Made by a program: the position numbers and the translations under genes. Shown piece after piece: positions 17,015 to 28,397 of a DNA stretch of 64,000 nt (position 1 is the stretch's first letter; each line of letters opens with the position of its first letter). The notes beneath the pieces are model-generated. The model ran no database searches, was not told the origin of the DNA, and saw nothing but the letters and a program-made list of their open reading frames with translations. The DNA is from Myxococcales bacterium (GTDB taxonomy: Bacteria; Myxococcota_A; Polyangia; Nannocystales; Nannocystaceae), in the NCBI GenBank assembly GCA_020633315.1, contig JACKDV010000013.1, positions 62,001 through 126,000 of the forward strand, given 5' to 3'.

Positions 17015-17785
17015 GTGCCCGACCCGTACCCGACGCCCGTGGGGCGTGCGAGCGTTCGCCGACGCGGGCGCGGTGTCACGATCGCCATCGCGATCGGGCT
17101 CTCCCCGAGCCTGGCGCCCGAGGCGTTCGCCGGCGACGGCCCGCTGTCGCGCTACCTCCAGCGCCCCACTCGTCCCGGTCCCCACTTCCTCGACCACGGC
17201 GTGCTGCAGCCCACCGTCGCCGGCGGCTACCCGCACCTGTACCGCGTGGGCCTGTCGCTGGGCGTGCTCGACCACCTCACCGTCGGCGCCACCGCCCACT
17301 GGGTGCCGGGACAGCCGGCCCCGCGCGTCGCTCCCGAGATCGCGATCGCCTTCTACCGCGGCCCGATGCTCGAGGTGGGCGCGTGGCACTTCTGGTCGCT
17401 GTACCCCCCGCCGGTCCACGACGCGGACGTGACCACCCCGAGCTTCCAGCGCGAGGCGCAGTGGCTGCTCGGCACCGCCAGCTTCGGCCAGGCGGCGCTC
17501 ACCGGCGGCTTCGACATCGGCGTGGTGCGAGCGCGGGTGACCGACATCGGCCAGGAGCCCACCGCCGAGGGCGACAACCCCTCGGTGATCCAGTGGCGCC
17601 TCGGCGGCGGCATGCACCTGCGCGCGGGCACCCGCCGCTGGGGCTTCACCGCGCAGGTGCTGGTGCCCCAGGTGATGGCCGAGCTGCGCTTCGACCTGCG
17701 CTTCGGCCTGTTCGAGATGCGGGCCAAGGGCGGCTGGAAGCCCAGCGGCGTGGTCGAGGACTGGGATCGTCCCTCGGGGCTGTGA
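17015..17785 (+). CDS. Exported protein, probable outer-membrane beta-barrel
   Basis: The 256-aa product has a signal peptide with hydrophobic core VTIAIAIGLSPSLA and a likely cleavage at AFA-GD. The rest alternates hydrophobic and polar residues with Gly and aromatic-rich strands, as in small outer-membrane barrels or barrel-like surface proteins. GAGG lies four nt before the GTG. It diverges from the thiolase operon across a dyad element. No specific family recognised. Confidence 0.75.
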   Translation: MPDPYPTPVGRASVRRRGRGVTIAIAIGLSPSLAPEAFAGDGPLSRYLQRPTRPGPHFLDHGVLQPTVAGGYPHLYRVGLSLGVLDHLTVGATAHWVPGQPAPRVAPEIAIAFYRGPMLEVGAWHFWSLYPPPVHDADVTTPSFQREAQWLLGTASFGQAALTGGFDIGVVRARVTDIGQEPTAEGDNPSVIQWRLGGGMHLRAGTRRWGFTAQVLVPQVMAELRFDLRFGLFEMRAKGGWKPSGVVEDWDRPSGL

Positions 17786-18044
17786 GCCGCTCGGGAGGCC
17801 ACGCGATCCATGCGGTGGCGCGGGGCGGGCTCGGTCTCGTGGGTCTCGCGTGCGGCCCGCGACCGACGGCGACCGCGACGGCACGCGACCGGTTCGTGAT
17901 CGCGCCAACATGATCGCTCGCGCGGTGGCCCGCCCGTGGACAGGTGGTCCGCCCACCGGTGGGCCATCCCCGATCCAAGCGCTCGCCAAGTGTCCGAGAT
18001 CATGGCACCGGGCCCTCGGAACGCTTCGTGCTGAGAAATGGGGC
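17786..18044. other. Intergenic stretch
   Basis: Sequence between the exported protein and the ComEA-like gene. No reading frame with convincing codon bias, repeat or promoter of note is seen. Confidence 0.5.
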
Positions 18045-18425
18045 ATGCATCCCCGAATCCATCCCCGCTCCCTTCGCTCCATGCTGCGCCCGCTGGTGCG
18101 GCTGATCGTGCTCGCGCTCGTCGTGGGCGTGGGCGGCCTGCTCGGCTCGTCGGCCCACGCCGCCGGCCCGGTGCCGCTGGCCATGCTCGCGCCGCGGCTC
18201 GAGGGCACGGTCAACCTCAACACCGCCACGGTCGAGCAGCTCCAGCTCTTGCCCGGGGTGGGGCCGAGCACCGCCGCGAAGATCGTCGAGTACCGCGAGC
18301 AGCGGCCGTTCAAGTCGATCCAGCAGGTGATGCGGATCAAGGGCATCGGTCACAAGAAGTACGACGCCATGAAGGAGCACCTCGCGATCGAGGGCGAGAC
18401 CACCTTGCGCATGGCCACGCCCTGA
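18045..18425 (+). CDS. ComEA-like helix-hairpin-helix exported protein
   Basis: The 126-aa product has a signal peptide (LVRLIVLALVVGVGGLL, cleavage near AHA-A) and a C-terminal helix-hairpin-helix domain with VNLNTATVEQLQLLPGVG and MRIKGIGHKKY, as in ComEA-type DNA-binding proteins that hold incoming DNA in the periplasm during uptake. Length is short, giving only the DNA-binding domain. ATG at 18081 is an alternative start. No other competence genes are adjacent. Confidence 0.88.
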   Translation: MHPRIHPRSLRSMLRPLVRLIVLALVVGVGGLLGSSAHAAGPVPLAMLAPRLEGTVNLNTATVEQLQLLPGVGPSTAAKIVEYREQRPFKSIQQVMRIKGIGHKKYDAMKEHLAIEGETTLRMATP

Positions 18426-18581
18426 CGGGCGCCACCCGATCCTCATTGCTCCCCTCCCGGCGAGGCGCGGGCCGTCGCCCGCCCTCGTCCGGGGGACGGA
18501 GGCTCCAGGTCATTGCGGCGCCCGAGGCCTCGTCCCTCGTCGATTCTCGGGCGCGCGCGGGCCTGCTAAGGTGCCGCGGCC

Positions 18582-19751
18582 ATGCTCCGCACGCACACGC
18601 GCTGGGCCCTGCTGCTGGGCGTCCTCGCCCTGGCCGGCTGCCGCCACCGGATTCCCGCCCCCTACGCCCGCGGCCAGGGGCCGGCCTCCGACGAGCTCCT
18701 GCAGCGCACGGGGGCCCAGCTCGCGGCGCTCCAGGTGAGCAAGGCCAAGGTGATCGCCAACCGTACCCTGCGGGGCAACCTGGCCTTCATCGCCGAGGCG
18801 CCCACCCGCTTCCGCGGCACGGTGGAGATCGCGGGCAACGAGCTGGTCACCCTGGCCTTCCACGAGGAGGGCTACGCGCTGCGCTACAAGATGGACGCCT
18901 TCCCGCCGGGCTTCTACTCGGGGCCGCCCTCGGCCTGCGCCGTGGAGGCGCTGCTGGGCGTGTCGTTCGACACCGAGGGCCTGGTGGACCTGGTGCTGGG
19001 CGGGGCGCCGGTGATCGAGGCTCCCCACGAGGTGCTCGACCAGGGCTGGGAGCGACGCGGCGGCTACGAGCGGCTCACCATCGCCAACGATCGCTTCGTG
19101 CAGGAGCTGCGCTTCGGCTGGGTGGCGGGGCAGTGGCGCGTGGTGGGGGGCCAGCTGTGGGAGCGCAGCGGGGGCGAGCGCGGTCGTCGGCTGTGGACGA
19201 TGGAGCACATCGAGCTGGTCGACGAGGGCGGCGTGTACCTGCCGACCAAGACCAAGGTCTCGGCCCCGGGCAAGCGGCGAGACCAGACGGTGGTGATCCA
19301 CTACAAGGAGCGCGACACCGACCCGGCCTTTGCCAAGCGCGGCGGGGACGAGGGCGGGGGCGACGAGGGTGGGGGCGACGACGGCGGCTGGGAGGACGAC
19401 GGCGGCTGGGAGGACGACGGCGGCTGGGAGGACGACGGCGGCTGGGAGGGCGACGGCGAGCCGCCCGACGGCGAGGCGGCCGACGACGGCGGCTGGGAGG
19501 ACGGCAGCGCGCCCGACGGAGCCAAGGAGCCGGCCGAGGACGACGGCGGCTGGGAGGACGGAGCCGAGCCCGACGAGGCGAGCGAGCCCGACGACGGCGA
19601 GGGTGAGACCACGCCCGATCGCGCGCCCGATCCCGTGTCCCCGAAGGGACATCCGCCCGCGAAGCCCAAGGCTCCGCCCTCGCCCACGATCCCGCCCGAG
19701 TTCGTGCTCGAGCCCACCGGGCTGACCATCCGCGGCGATCTGTGCCGCTGA
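18582..19751 (+). CDS. Lipoprotein with LolB/DUF4292-like domain and DDGGWE repeats
   Basis: The 389-aa product has a lipobox (LALAGC, Cys20), a beta-rich region (about 50-245) reminiscent of LolA/LolB-type lipid-binding half-barrels, then a long acidic Gly/Trp region with DDGGWE repeats and a Pro-rich end closing with a short conserved-looking tail (IRGDLCR). The fold assignment is an inference from strand pattern. TAAGGT nine nt before the ATG resembles other start-proximal -10 boxes here. Confidence 0.82.
   Translation: MLRTHTRWALLLGVLALAGCRHRIPAPYARGQGPASDELLQRTGAQLAALQVSKAKVIANRTLRGNLAFIAEAPTRFRGTVEIAGNELVTLAFHEEGYALRYKMDAFPPGFYSGPPSACAVEALLGVSFDTEGLVDLVLGGAPVIEAPHEVLDQGWERRGGYERLTIANDRFVQELRFGWVAGQWRVVGGQLWERSGGERGRRLWTMEHIELVDEGGVYLPTKTKVSAPGKRRDQTVVIHYKERDTDPAFAKRGGDEGGGDEGGGDDGGWEDDGGWEDDGGWEDDGGWEGDGEPPDGEAADDGGWEDGSAPDGAKEPAEDDGGWEDGAEPDEASEPDDGEGETTPDRAPDPVSPKGHPPAKPKAPPSPTIPPEFVLEPTGLTIRGDLCR
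19377..19448 (+). repeat. 18-bp coding repeat, four units
   Basis: Four near-identical units encode DDGGWE in tandem; two further single DDGGWED copies lie downstream in the same gene. Acidic, Trp-containing and likely disordered. Confidence 0.9.
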
Positions 19752-19881
19752 GCCGGTCGACTCGTCGATCGCGTCGCGGCATCACGAGCACGCACGAGAG
19801 ACGAGCCGATCGTGCGGGGGCTTACCTCGCAACGCGCTGCCTCGCATCCGACGGCACACGTCACCACATGCGTCGGCTCCA

Positions 19882-19964
19882 ATTTCACGATCGCACGCGG
19901 ATGATTCCAATCTTCGGCACGAAAGGGTCAGTGCGCCGAGCGGTCGATTGCGTTATCGTGAAAT
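19882..19964. promoter_or_regulatory. Distant inverted-repeat pair before the cytokinin-dehydrogenase-like gene
   Basis: ATTTCACGAT (19882-19891) and ATCGTGAAAT (19955-19964) are perfect inverted copies 63 bp apart in an A+T-richer leader. The second overlaps TATCGT (19954-19959), a possible -10 element 32 nt before the ATG. Could be paired operator half-sites. Confidence 0.4.
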
Positions 19965-19991
19965 CTCGTTTGGAAGGTGAGCTAGAGGCGC

Positions 19992-21452
19992 ATGACCGGT
20001 GATATCCCACGACGTAGGTTCCTCGGACGATCGCTCGCAGCCGCGGCCACGATCGTGGCCTTCGACCCCGTGACCCGTACCTGGGTGCGCGAGGCTCGGG
20101 CCGACACGATCCCCATTCCGAGCCTCGACGGGATGCTGGTGGAGGCCGGCCCCCTGCTGGCCGAGGCCGCCGACGACTTCGGTCACATCATCAGCCGCAT
20201 GCCGGTCGCAGTGCTGATCCCCGGCTCGATCCACGACATCAAGAAGCTGGTCAAGCTCGCCCGCTGCCACGGCCTGCGGGTGGGCGGCATGAGCATGATC
20301 GGCAACACCCACAGCAGCTACGGGCAGTCGCAGGTGGAGGCCGGCGTGGTCATCGACATGTCGGCGCTGTGCGAGATCCACGAGATCAACGAGCACGACG
20401 CGCTGGTCGACGCCGGGGTGCGCTGGGAGGAGCTGCTGGAGGCCACGGTGCCCCTGGGCAAGAGCCCGCCCACCCTCACCGATCTCATCGATCTGAGCGT
20501 GGGCGGCACGCTGTCGGTGGGAGGCATCGGCGGCCAGGCGTTCCAGCACGGGCTGCAGGTGGACAACGTGCTCGAGCTGCAGGTGGTCACGGGCCGCGGC
20601 AAGGTGGTCACCTGCTCGCCCACCCACCGCGCCGATCTGTTCGAGTCGGTGCGCGCGGGCCTGGGCCAGTTCGCCATCGTGGTGCGGGCCCGGGTGCGCC
20701 TGGTGGACGTGCCGCCCATGGTGCGCACCTACACCGCGGTCTACGCGGACGCGGCCACCTTCACCGGCGATCAGGTGATGCTGGTGCAAGACGGGCGCTT
20801 CGACTACGTGGAGGGCTCGGCCTCCCCCGACGGCAGCGGAGGCTGGCTGTACTCGCTGGAGGCGGCCAAGTACTTCGACCCGGCCGCCCCTCCCGACGAC
20901 GCGACCCAGCTCGCCGGCCTGTCGTTCCTGCCCGGGACCGAGGCCACCACCGACCAGAGCTACTTCGACTTCGCCAACCGGCTCGCGCCGCTGGTGGCCT
21001 TCCTCAAGTCGATCGGGGTGTGGGACCTGCCCCACCCGTGGCTCAACCTCTTCTTGCCGGGCAGCGAGGCGGCGTCGTTCGTGGCCAGCACCCTGGCCGC
21101 CACCACGGAGGACGACGTGGGCCAGGGGCCGGTTCTGATCTACCCCTTCCTGCGCGCGGCCGCGACGGCCGACTTCGTGCCCCTGCCGGGCGAGGACGTG
21201 GTGTTCCTGTTCGCGCTGCTCCGCAACTCCCTGCCGTTCATCCCGGGACATCTGAGCAGCCAGCTCCAGCGCAACCGCGAGCTCTACGACGCCGCCCATG
21301 CCCTCGGAGGATCGCTGTATGCGATCAGCAGCGTCGACTTCGACGCGCTCGACTGGCAAGATCACTTCGGAGGAGTGTGGGACGACTTCGTGGCCGCCAA
21401 GGACGAGTACGACCCCGACCGGATCCTGACTCCGGGCCAAGGCATCTTCTAG
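19992..21452 (+). CDS. Tat-exported cytokinin-dehydrogenase-like FAD oxidoreductase
   Basis: The 486-aa product begins with a twin-arginine signal (RRRFLGRSL, 7-15; cleavage near ARA-DT at 37). It follows the cytokinin oxidase/dehydrogenase pattern closely: THSSYGQ with the expected FAD-linking His107, LTDLIDLSVGGTLS with the expected catalytic Asp164, GGQAFQHGLQVDNVLELQVVTG, VLIYPFLRA, FLFALLRNS and HPWLNLFLPGS. The plant enzymes cleave the N6 side chain of isopentenyladenine or zeatin to adenine. A bacterial extracytoplasmic version could act on cytokinins or other side-chain substrates. Length fits the family. The substrate is inferred, not shown. Confidence 0.9.
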   Translation: MTGDIPRRRFLGRSLAAAATIVAFDPVTRTWVREARADTIPIPSLDGMLVEAGPLLAEAADDFGHIISRMPVAVLIPGSIHDIKKLVKLARCHGLRVGGMSMIGNTHSSYGQSQVEAGVVIDMSALCEIHEINEHDALVDAGVRWEELLEATVPLGKSPPTLTDLIDLSVGGTLSVGGIGGQAFQHGLQVDNVLELQVVTGRGKVVTCSPTHRADLFESVRAGLGQFAIVVRARVRLVDVPPMVRTYTAVYADAATFTGDQVMLVQDGRFDYVEGSASPDGSGGWLYSLEAAKYFDPAAPPDDATQLAGLSFLPGTEATTDQSYFDFANRLAPLVAFLKSIGVWDLPHPWLNLFLPGSEAASFVASTLAATTEDDVGQGPVLIYPFLRAAATADFVPLPGEDVVFLFALLRNSLPFIPGHLSSQLQRNRELYDAAHALGGSLYAISSVDFDALDWQDHFGGVWDDFVAAKDEYDPDRILTPGQGIF

Positions 21453-21519
21453 TCTCGCGGCCCCGCGGGCGCCGGCCTCCCTCCGGCTCGGGCGAGCGCC
21501 CCAGATCGACGGGGGGCCG

Positions 21520-24672
<3,153 letters not shown>

Positions 24673-24726
24673 GGTGAGCCTCGCCCCAGATCCGCTCGGC
24701 CTCCCCGCAGGCAGGAGCCACGCGCG

Positions 24727-25110
24727 ATGAGCCGCACGCTGTCCTCGGAGCACGGAGAGCTCGTGTACGCCGACGACGGCGTGCTCGAGTATCGCTATGC
24801 CCCCGGGGCGGTGGTGGACATCGAGTTCGCGCGGGCGATCATCCGTGAGGCCACCGGCCTGCTGGGCAACGACGCGCCGGTGCCCTCGCTGGTGGAGCCG
24901 GGCAACGTCAAGGAGTTCACCCGCGAGGCGCGGACCTTCTTCGCCGAGAGCTCGGAGAACCGCGCGGTGTCGTCGAAGGTGGCGCTGATGGTGGAGTCGC
25001 CCGCCACCCGCATCATCGGCAACGTGTTCCTGCGGGTGAGCAAGCCGCGGATCCCCACCAAGCTGTTCGGGGATCGCGGCGCCGCCCGGGCCTGGCTGCT
25101 GAACGACTGA
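24727..25110 (+). CDS. Small STAS/SpoIIAA-like protein
   Basis: The 127-aa product is a single alpha/beta domain. It has a pattern of conserved-looking strands and helices (YAPGAVVDIEFARAII, SSKVALMVESPATRIIGN, PRIPTKLF, AARAWL) that resembles STAS/SEC14 or DUF7793-type proteins found with signalling kinases. AGGAG precedes the ATG. Position right after the hybrid kinase suggests a shared operon and a role as signalling partner or output; this is inference. Confidence 0.8.
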   Translation: MSRTLSSEHGELVYADDGVLEYRYAPGAVVDIEFARAIIREATGLLGNDAPVPSLVEPGNVKEFTREARTFFAESSENRAVSSKVALMVESPATRIIGNVFLRVSKPRIPTKLFGDRGAARAWLLND

Positions 25111-25121
25111 GGCCGGGAGGC

Positions 25122-25901
25122 TCAGGCCGGCCCCAGCGGGGTGCTGGGATCGACGGGCTCCACCACCACGCCCTGCAGCTCGCAGCCGCCGTAGGTGCCG
25201 CCCTCGAACAGGTGGACCATGGCGTCGTGGGACATGTCGAGCACGGGCGCGCCGCAGGGCATCTCCACCGAGCCGCAGTTGGGCCCGCGGTCGAGGGTGG
25301 CGAGCACGACCGCGTTGCCGTTGTCGCAGTTGGTCACGCGGATCCGCCCGCCGCAGCCGTAGCGATCGGCATCGGCGGCGAACCAGCGCAGGTTGGCCTC
25401 GCAGGTGGGGCCGTCCTGGCCCGCCGGGCACAGGCCCATGTTGCCGCAGGCGAACTGGCAGTTGTCGGAGGGATCCTGGTAGATGCTGCCGTCGTCCTGC
25501 AGGTAGCAGCCGAACCAGCTGGTGGAGTACAGGCCGTTGGGCGGGATCTCGGTGGAGGTGTAGCCGCTGGGGCCGTCGCAGACGGAGGGCGGCACGAAGG
25601 GCTCGCCCTCCACGTCGTCGCAGAGGCTGGGCGGCGGGGCGGTGTCGCTGCCGGTGGGCTCGGGGCCGCCGGTGCTCGTGCCGTCGTCGCCCAGGCCCGA
25701 GCTGCCCGGGTCGTCGTCGGAGGTGGTCGAGGGCGACGAGCCCGAGGCCGGCGCGTCGTCGCCGGAGTCGGTCGAGAGGGCCGCGGTGGTGCCCGTGGGG
25801 CCCACGCTCTCTGCCCCGGGCGGGCGCCCGCCGTCGTCGCCACACGCCACGACGAGGCTCAGCGCGAGCAGCCGCGAGCCTCGAGCCACCGTGGGGTGCA
25901 T
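25122..25901 (-). CDS. Lipoprotein with double-psi beta-barrel (expansin/RlpA-like) domain
   Basis: The 259-aa product has a lipobox (LVVAC, Cys20), a Ser/Thr/Gly/Asp linker to about 100, a Cys-rich middle with paired cysteines, and a C-terminal segment with YGCGGRIRVTN, VVLATLDRGPNCG and VLDMSHDAMVHLF. That order matches the double-psi barrel of expansins, barwins and RlpA, including the catalytic-position Asp in LDMS. It could bind or loosen cell-wall polysaccharide. It lies 11 nt after the stop of gene 25913-26464 in the same direction. Confidence 0.82.
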   Translation of the reverse strand: MHPTVARGSRLLALSLVVACGDDGGRPPGAESVGPTGTTAALSTDSGDDAPASGSSPSTTSDDDPGSSGLGDDGTSTGGPEPTGSDTAPPPSLCDDVEGEPFVPPSVCDGPSGYTSTEIPPNGLYSTSWFGCYLQDDGSIYQDPSDNCQFACGNMGLCPAGQDGPTCEANLRWFAADADRYGCGGRIRVTNCDNGNAVVLATLDRGPNCGSVEMPCGAPVLDMSHDAMVHLFEGGTYGGCELQGVVVEPVDPSTPLGPA

Positions 25902-25912
25902 CGCGCTCGGCC

Positions 25913-26464
25913 TCACTGGACCGACAGGACCATGAATTCCTTGTACGCGACGCCGACCGAGGCACCCGCGCCCACGCCCGCGCCGTAGAACAGGCCGCCC
26001 GCGTGGCTCCAGATGAGGTCGTCGCTGGGGCCGGGGATCGCCGCCGTGGCGACGCGGGTCCAGAAGTCCTGCTTGATGAAGGCGATGGCGGTCAGCGACC
26101 AGCCGGCGGCGACCTTGTAGCCCACCGAGATGATCATCGCCCGGTTCCGCACGAAGTCGTTCTTCTCGATGCTGCCGTCGCTCCGGGGGCCCCGCACGAT
26201 GCGGCCGATGCCGTCGGAGGGGAACGAGGACAGCGAGCCCTCCACGTCCACGATGCCGAACAGCGACTCGCCGATGCCCAGCCCGACCTCCACCCCGCCC
26301 ATGTGCAGGGTGATCTTCTCCTTGGTGCGGGTGTTCTCGAGCGGGAGGTTGAGGTAGCCGCCACCGGCGGAGAGGTTGACCACGGGGGTCTCCACCTGCA
26401 CGTCGACGCCGGCACTGCCGGCGATCCTCCAATCACTGAAATCGGGGCGTCTGAAGAGGCTCAT
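25913..26464 (-). CDS. Uncharacterised Gly-rich protein
   Basis: The 183-aa product has no obvious signal peptide. It alternates short hydrophobic strands with Gly-rich turns (VNLSAGGGYLNLPL, GGVEVGLGIG, GLFYGAGVGAGASVGV), suggesting a membrane-associated or barrel-like protein, but no family is recognised. The ATG at 26464 is preferred to an upstream start giving an Arg-rich tail. First gene of a likely operon with the double-psi-barrel lipoprotein. Confidence 0.7.
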   Translation of the reverse strand: MSLFRRPDFSDWRIAGSAGVDVQVETPVVNLSAGGGYLNLPLENTRTKEKITLHMGGVEVGLGIGESLFGIVDVEGSLSSFPSDGIGRIVRGPRSDGSIEKNDFVRNRAMIISVGYKVAAGWSLTAIAFIKQDFWTRVATAAIPGPSDDLIWSHAGGLFYGAGVGAGASVGVAYKEFMVLSVQ

Positions 26465-26529
26465 GCGTAACCTGTACGAGGCGCTCGTCCCTGCGGATCG
26501 AGATGGCTTCCGGGTTCGAATCAGCGAGA

Positions 26530-26570
26530 CCCACGAAGCGCGATTTCTACCCAAGAACCGCCTTCGTGGG
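26530..26570. other. Imperfect stem-loop in intergenic region
   Basis: CCCACGAAG (26530-26538) and CTTCGTGGG (26562-26570) form nine-base arms around 23 bases, between the DUF72 gene end and the next leftward gene. No U-tract is seen. It may be a terminator or an operator; the remaining sequence of 26465-26690 shows nothing else. Confidence 0.35.
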
Positions 26571-26690
26571 CCTCGGGCTCAAGATAGCCGATGGATCGGC
26601 AGCTGTCCGCCTCCAACTCTCGGCATTCGACCCTCGGTGTAATCGCGGCGAGGGCGGTCGCATCGGGAGCGAGGGACAAAGGGCAGCGGC

Positions 26691-27689
26691 TCAGGTCCCC
26701 ACGATGGCGCGGGCGAGCTGCTCCACCGATCGGGGGGCGGAGCCCTCGGCCGTGTTGCCCACCAGCACCAGGCTCGGCCGGCCGCGCTCGCTCATCGCCC
26801 GGACCAGCTCGGCGATCGCGAAGCGAGTGACGAGATCGGGATCGACCAGCGCATCGAAGGGCTGGTAGTAGCGATGCGCCGTGTCGTAGTCGAGGCGCGG
26901 GTTGAGGCTCCAGCGCACGACGAGGCCGGGCGCGTCGAGCAGGTCGAGCTCGCGGGCCTGCGTGCGCACGTCGGGCATCGAGGGATGCACGCTCACGCAG
27001 TGCAGGGCCCCCGCGTCGCGCAGGGCCGCGGCATAGGCGGGCGTGGCCAGCTTGTGGTTGCGCAGCTCCACCGCGTAGCTCACCCCACGGGGCAGCGCCT
27101 GGAGGAATCGGTGCAGGCGATCGGGCAGGCCGCGGCGACCGCCCAGGGCGGCCTCGTCCTGGGTCGGCAGCAGGAACAACAGCACGCCGGCCTTGGGCCC
27201 CAGGCCGTCGACGAAGGGCCGGACCACCCGCTCGCGCGCATGCTCCACGTCGAGCCAGCGGGGCTCGTCGCCGCCGGGAGGATCGCCCGGGCGACGAGGC
27301 TCGGGCCGCCGCGCCCGGGTGAGCCGCTCGTCGGCCCGGGCCAGGAACGCGAAGCCCTCGGGGACCTCGGCCGCGAGCGCGGCCAGGCCCGCGGTCGACA
27401 GCGGCCCGTAGCCGCCGTGCTCGAGACCCACCGCGCGCAGCAGCGGGTGGCGGGCGTAGGCCCGCAGGCCCTGGCGAGCGAGGGTGAGCGGCGGATGGGA
27501 GCGGGCATAGACCAGGCCCTCCCAGCCGGGGCTGGTCCAGGTGGAGGTGCCCAGGCGCACCACAGGCGGAAGCGCGAGGGCCAGGGCCCGCAGCTCGTCG
27601 GAGACCGGCGCCGGCTCGACCTCGAGCGCGGGTCGTCGCTCCGCCGCGAACAACGGGAGCTGCTCGCGGCCCGCCGGTGGCTTGGGCAC
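26691..27689 (-). CDS. DUF72 family protein
   Basis: The 332-aa product has the DUF72 TIM-barrel landmarks RLGTSTWTSPGWEGLVY near the start, the YAVELRN strand and LLFLLP, with a 40-residue N-terminal extension and a Pro/Arg-rich insert around 125-145. The function of DUF72 is not established. GTG at 27689 directly abuts the stop of the upstream lipoprotein gene, implying co-transcription and translational coupling. Confidence 0.88.
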   Translation of the reverse strand: MPKPPAGREQLPLFAAERRPALEVEPAPVSDELRALALALPPVVRLGTSTWTSPGWEGLVYARSHPPLTLARQGLRAYARHPLLRAVGLEHGGYGPLSTAGLAALAAEVPEGFAFLARADERLTRARRPEPRRPGDPPGGDEPRWLDVEHARERVVRPFVDGLGPKAGVLLFLLPTQDEAALGGRRGLPDRLHRFLQALPRGVSYAVELRNHKLATPAYAAALRDAGALHCVSVHPSMPDVRTQARELDLLDAPGLVVRWSLNPRLDYDTAHRYYQPFDALVDPDLVTRFAIAELVRAMSERGRPSLVLVGNTAEGSAPRSVEQLARAIVGT

Positions 27690-28286
27690 CTACCGCTCCG
27701 GCACGCAGATGCGCACGTTGCTGGGGTTGCCGTAGTCGTCGAGGTCGGGCGCCCGGTACACGCCCTGGGTGCCGGTGAGCCGGCACTCGTAGCCGTTGCG
27801 ACAGTCCCGGTCGCTGCTGCACTTGCGACGGCAGCTCGTGCGCGCGGTGATCTCGTCGGCGCACAGCCCCTCGGGCAGGCACACCTCGTTGGTGTCGCAG
27901 TCGTTGCGCGGCGGGCAGGTGTAGTTGCCCGAGGCGTCGCCGTCGTTGGGCAGGCAGCCCCGCGCCTCGCAGAGCTCGGGCCCCTCGTCGCAGAAGGTCG
28001 CCACGTCCTCGCGATCGGGATCACAGGCCACGCTGAGGAAGTCGGTGCCGTAGGTCTTGATGCACGCGGCCTCCTTGGGGCAGGTGCCGCGACCACAGCC
28101 GTCGATGGTGCACTCGCCCTTGCCCGCGGTGGTGATCACCCCGAGATCGTTGACGCGATGTGACAGGTCGCAGATGCGCTCGCCCTGCAGGCTGCAGTCG
28201 GTGCTTCGCTCACACGCATCGCCGATCTTCGCCTTGCAGGCACCTAGCGCGAGCAGCGCGAGCAACAACGAGGTCCGCCGGAGCAT
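27690..28286 (-). CDS. Cysteine-rich lipoprotein
   Basis: The 198-aa product has a lipobox (LLALGAC, Cys17) and about twenty cysteines spaced as in small disulfide-rich extracellular domains (CERSTDCSLQGERIC, CRRKCSSDRDC). Likely a disulfide-bonded surface protein; function unknown. Of two in-frame ATGs the one at 28286 is preferred, because TATGCT ends ten nt upstream of it (28302-28297) and overlaps the other. Abuts the DUF72 gene downstream. Confidence 0.82.
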   Translation of the reverse strand: MLRRTSLLLALLALGACKAKIGDACERSTDCSLQGERICDLSHRVNDLGVITTAGKGECTIDGCGRGTCPKEAACIKTYGTDFLSVACDPDREDVATFCDEGPELCEARGCLPNDGDASGNYTCPPRNDCDTNEVCLPEGLCADEITARTSCRRKCSSDRDCRNGYECRLTGTQGVYRAPDLDDYGNPSNVRICVPER

Positions 28287-28397
28287 GGGCGCGCGGAGCA
28301 TACACTGGTGGGCCCCACGGGGCACCGGGGCCGGGACGAGCCGCGGCTCGGCGGGGGCCATCGTGGGCGCCGCGGTTTCGTGGCAGGCTGATCCCCG

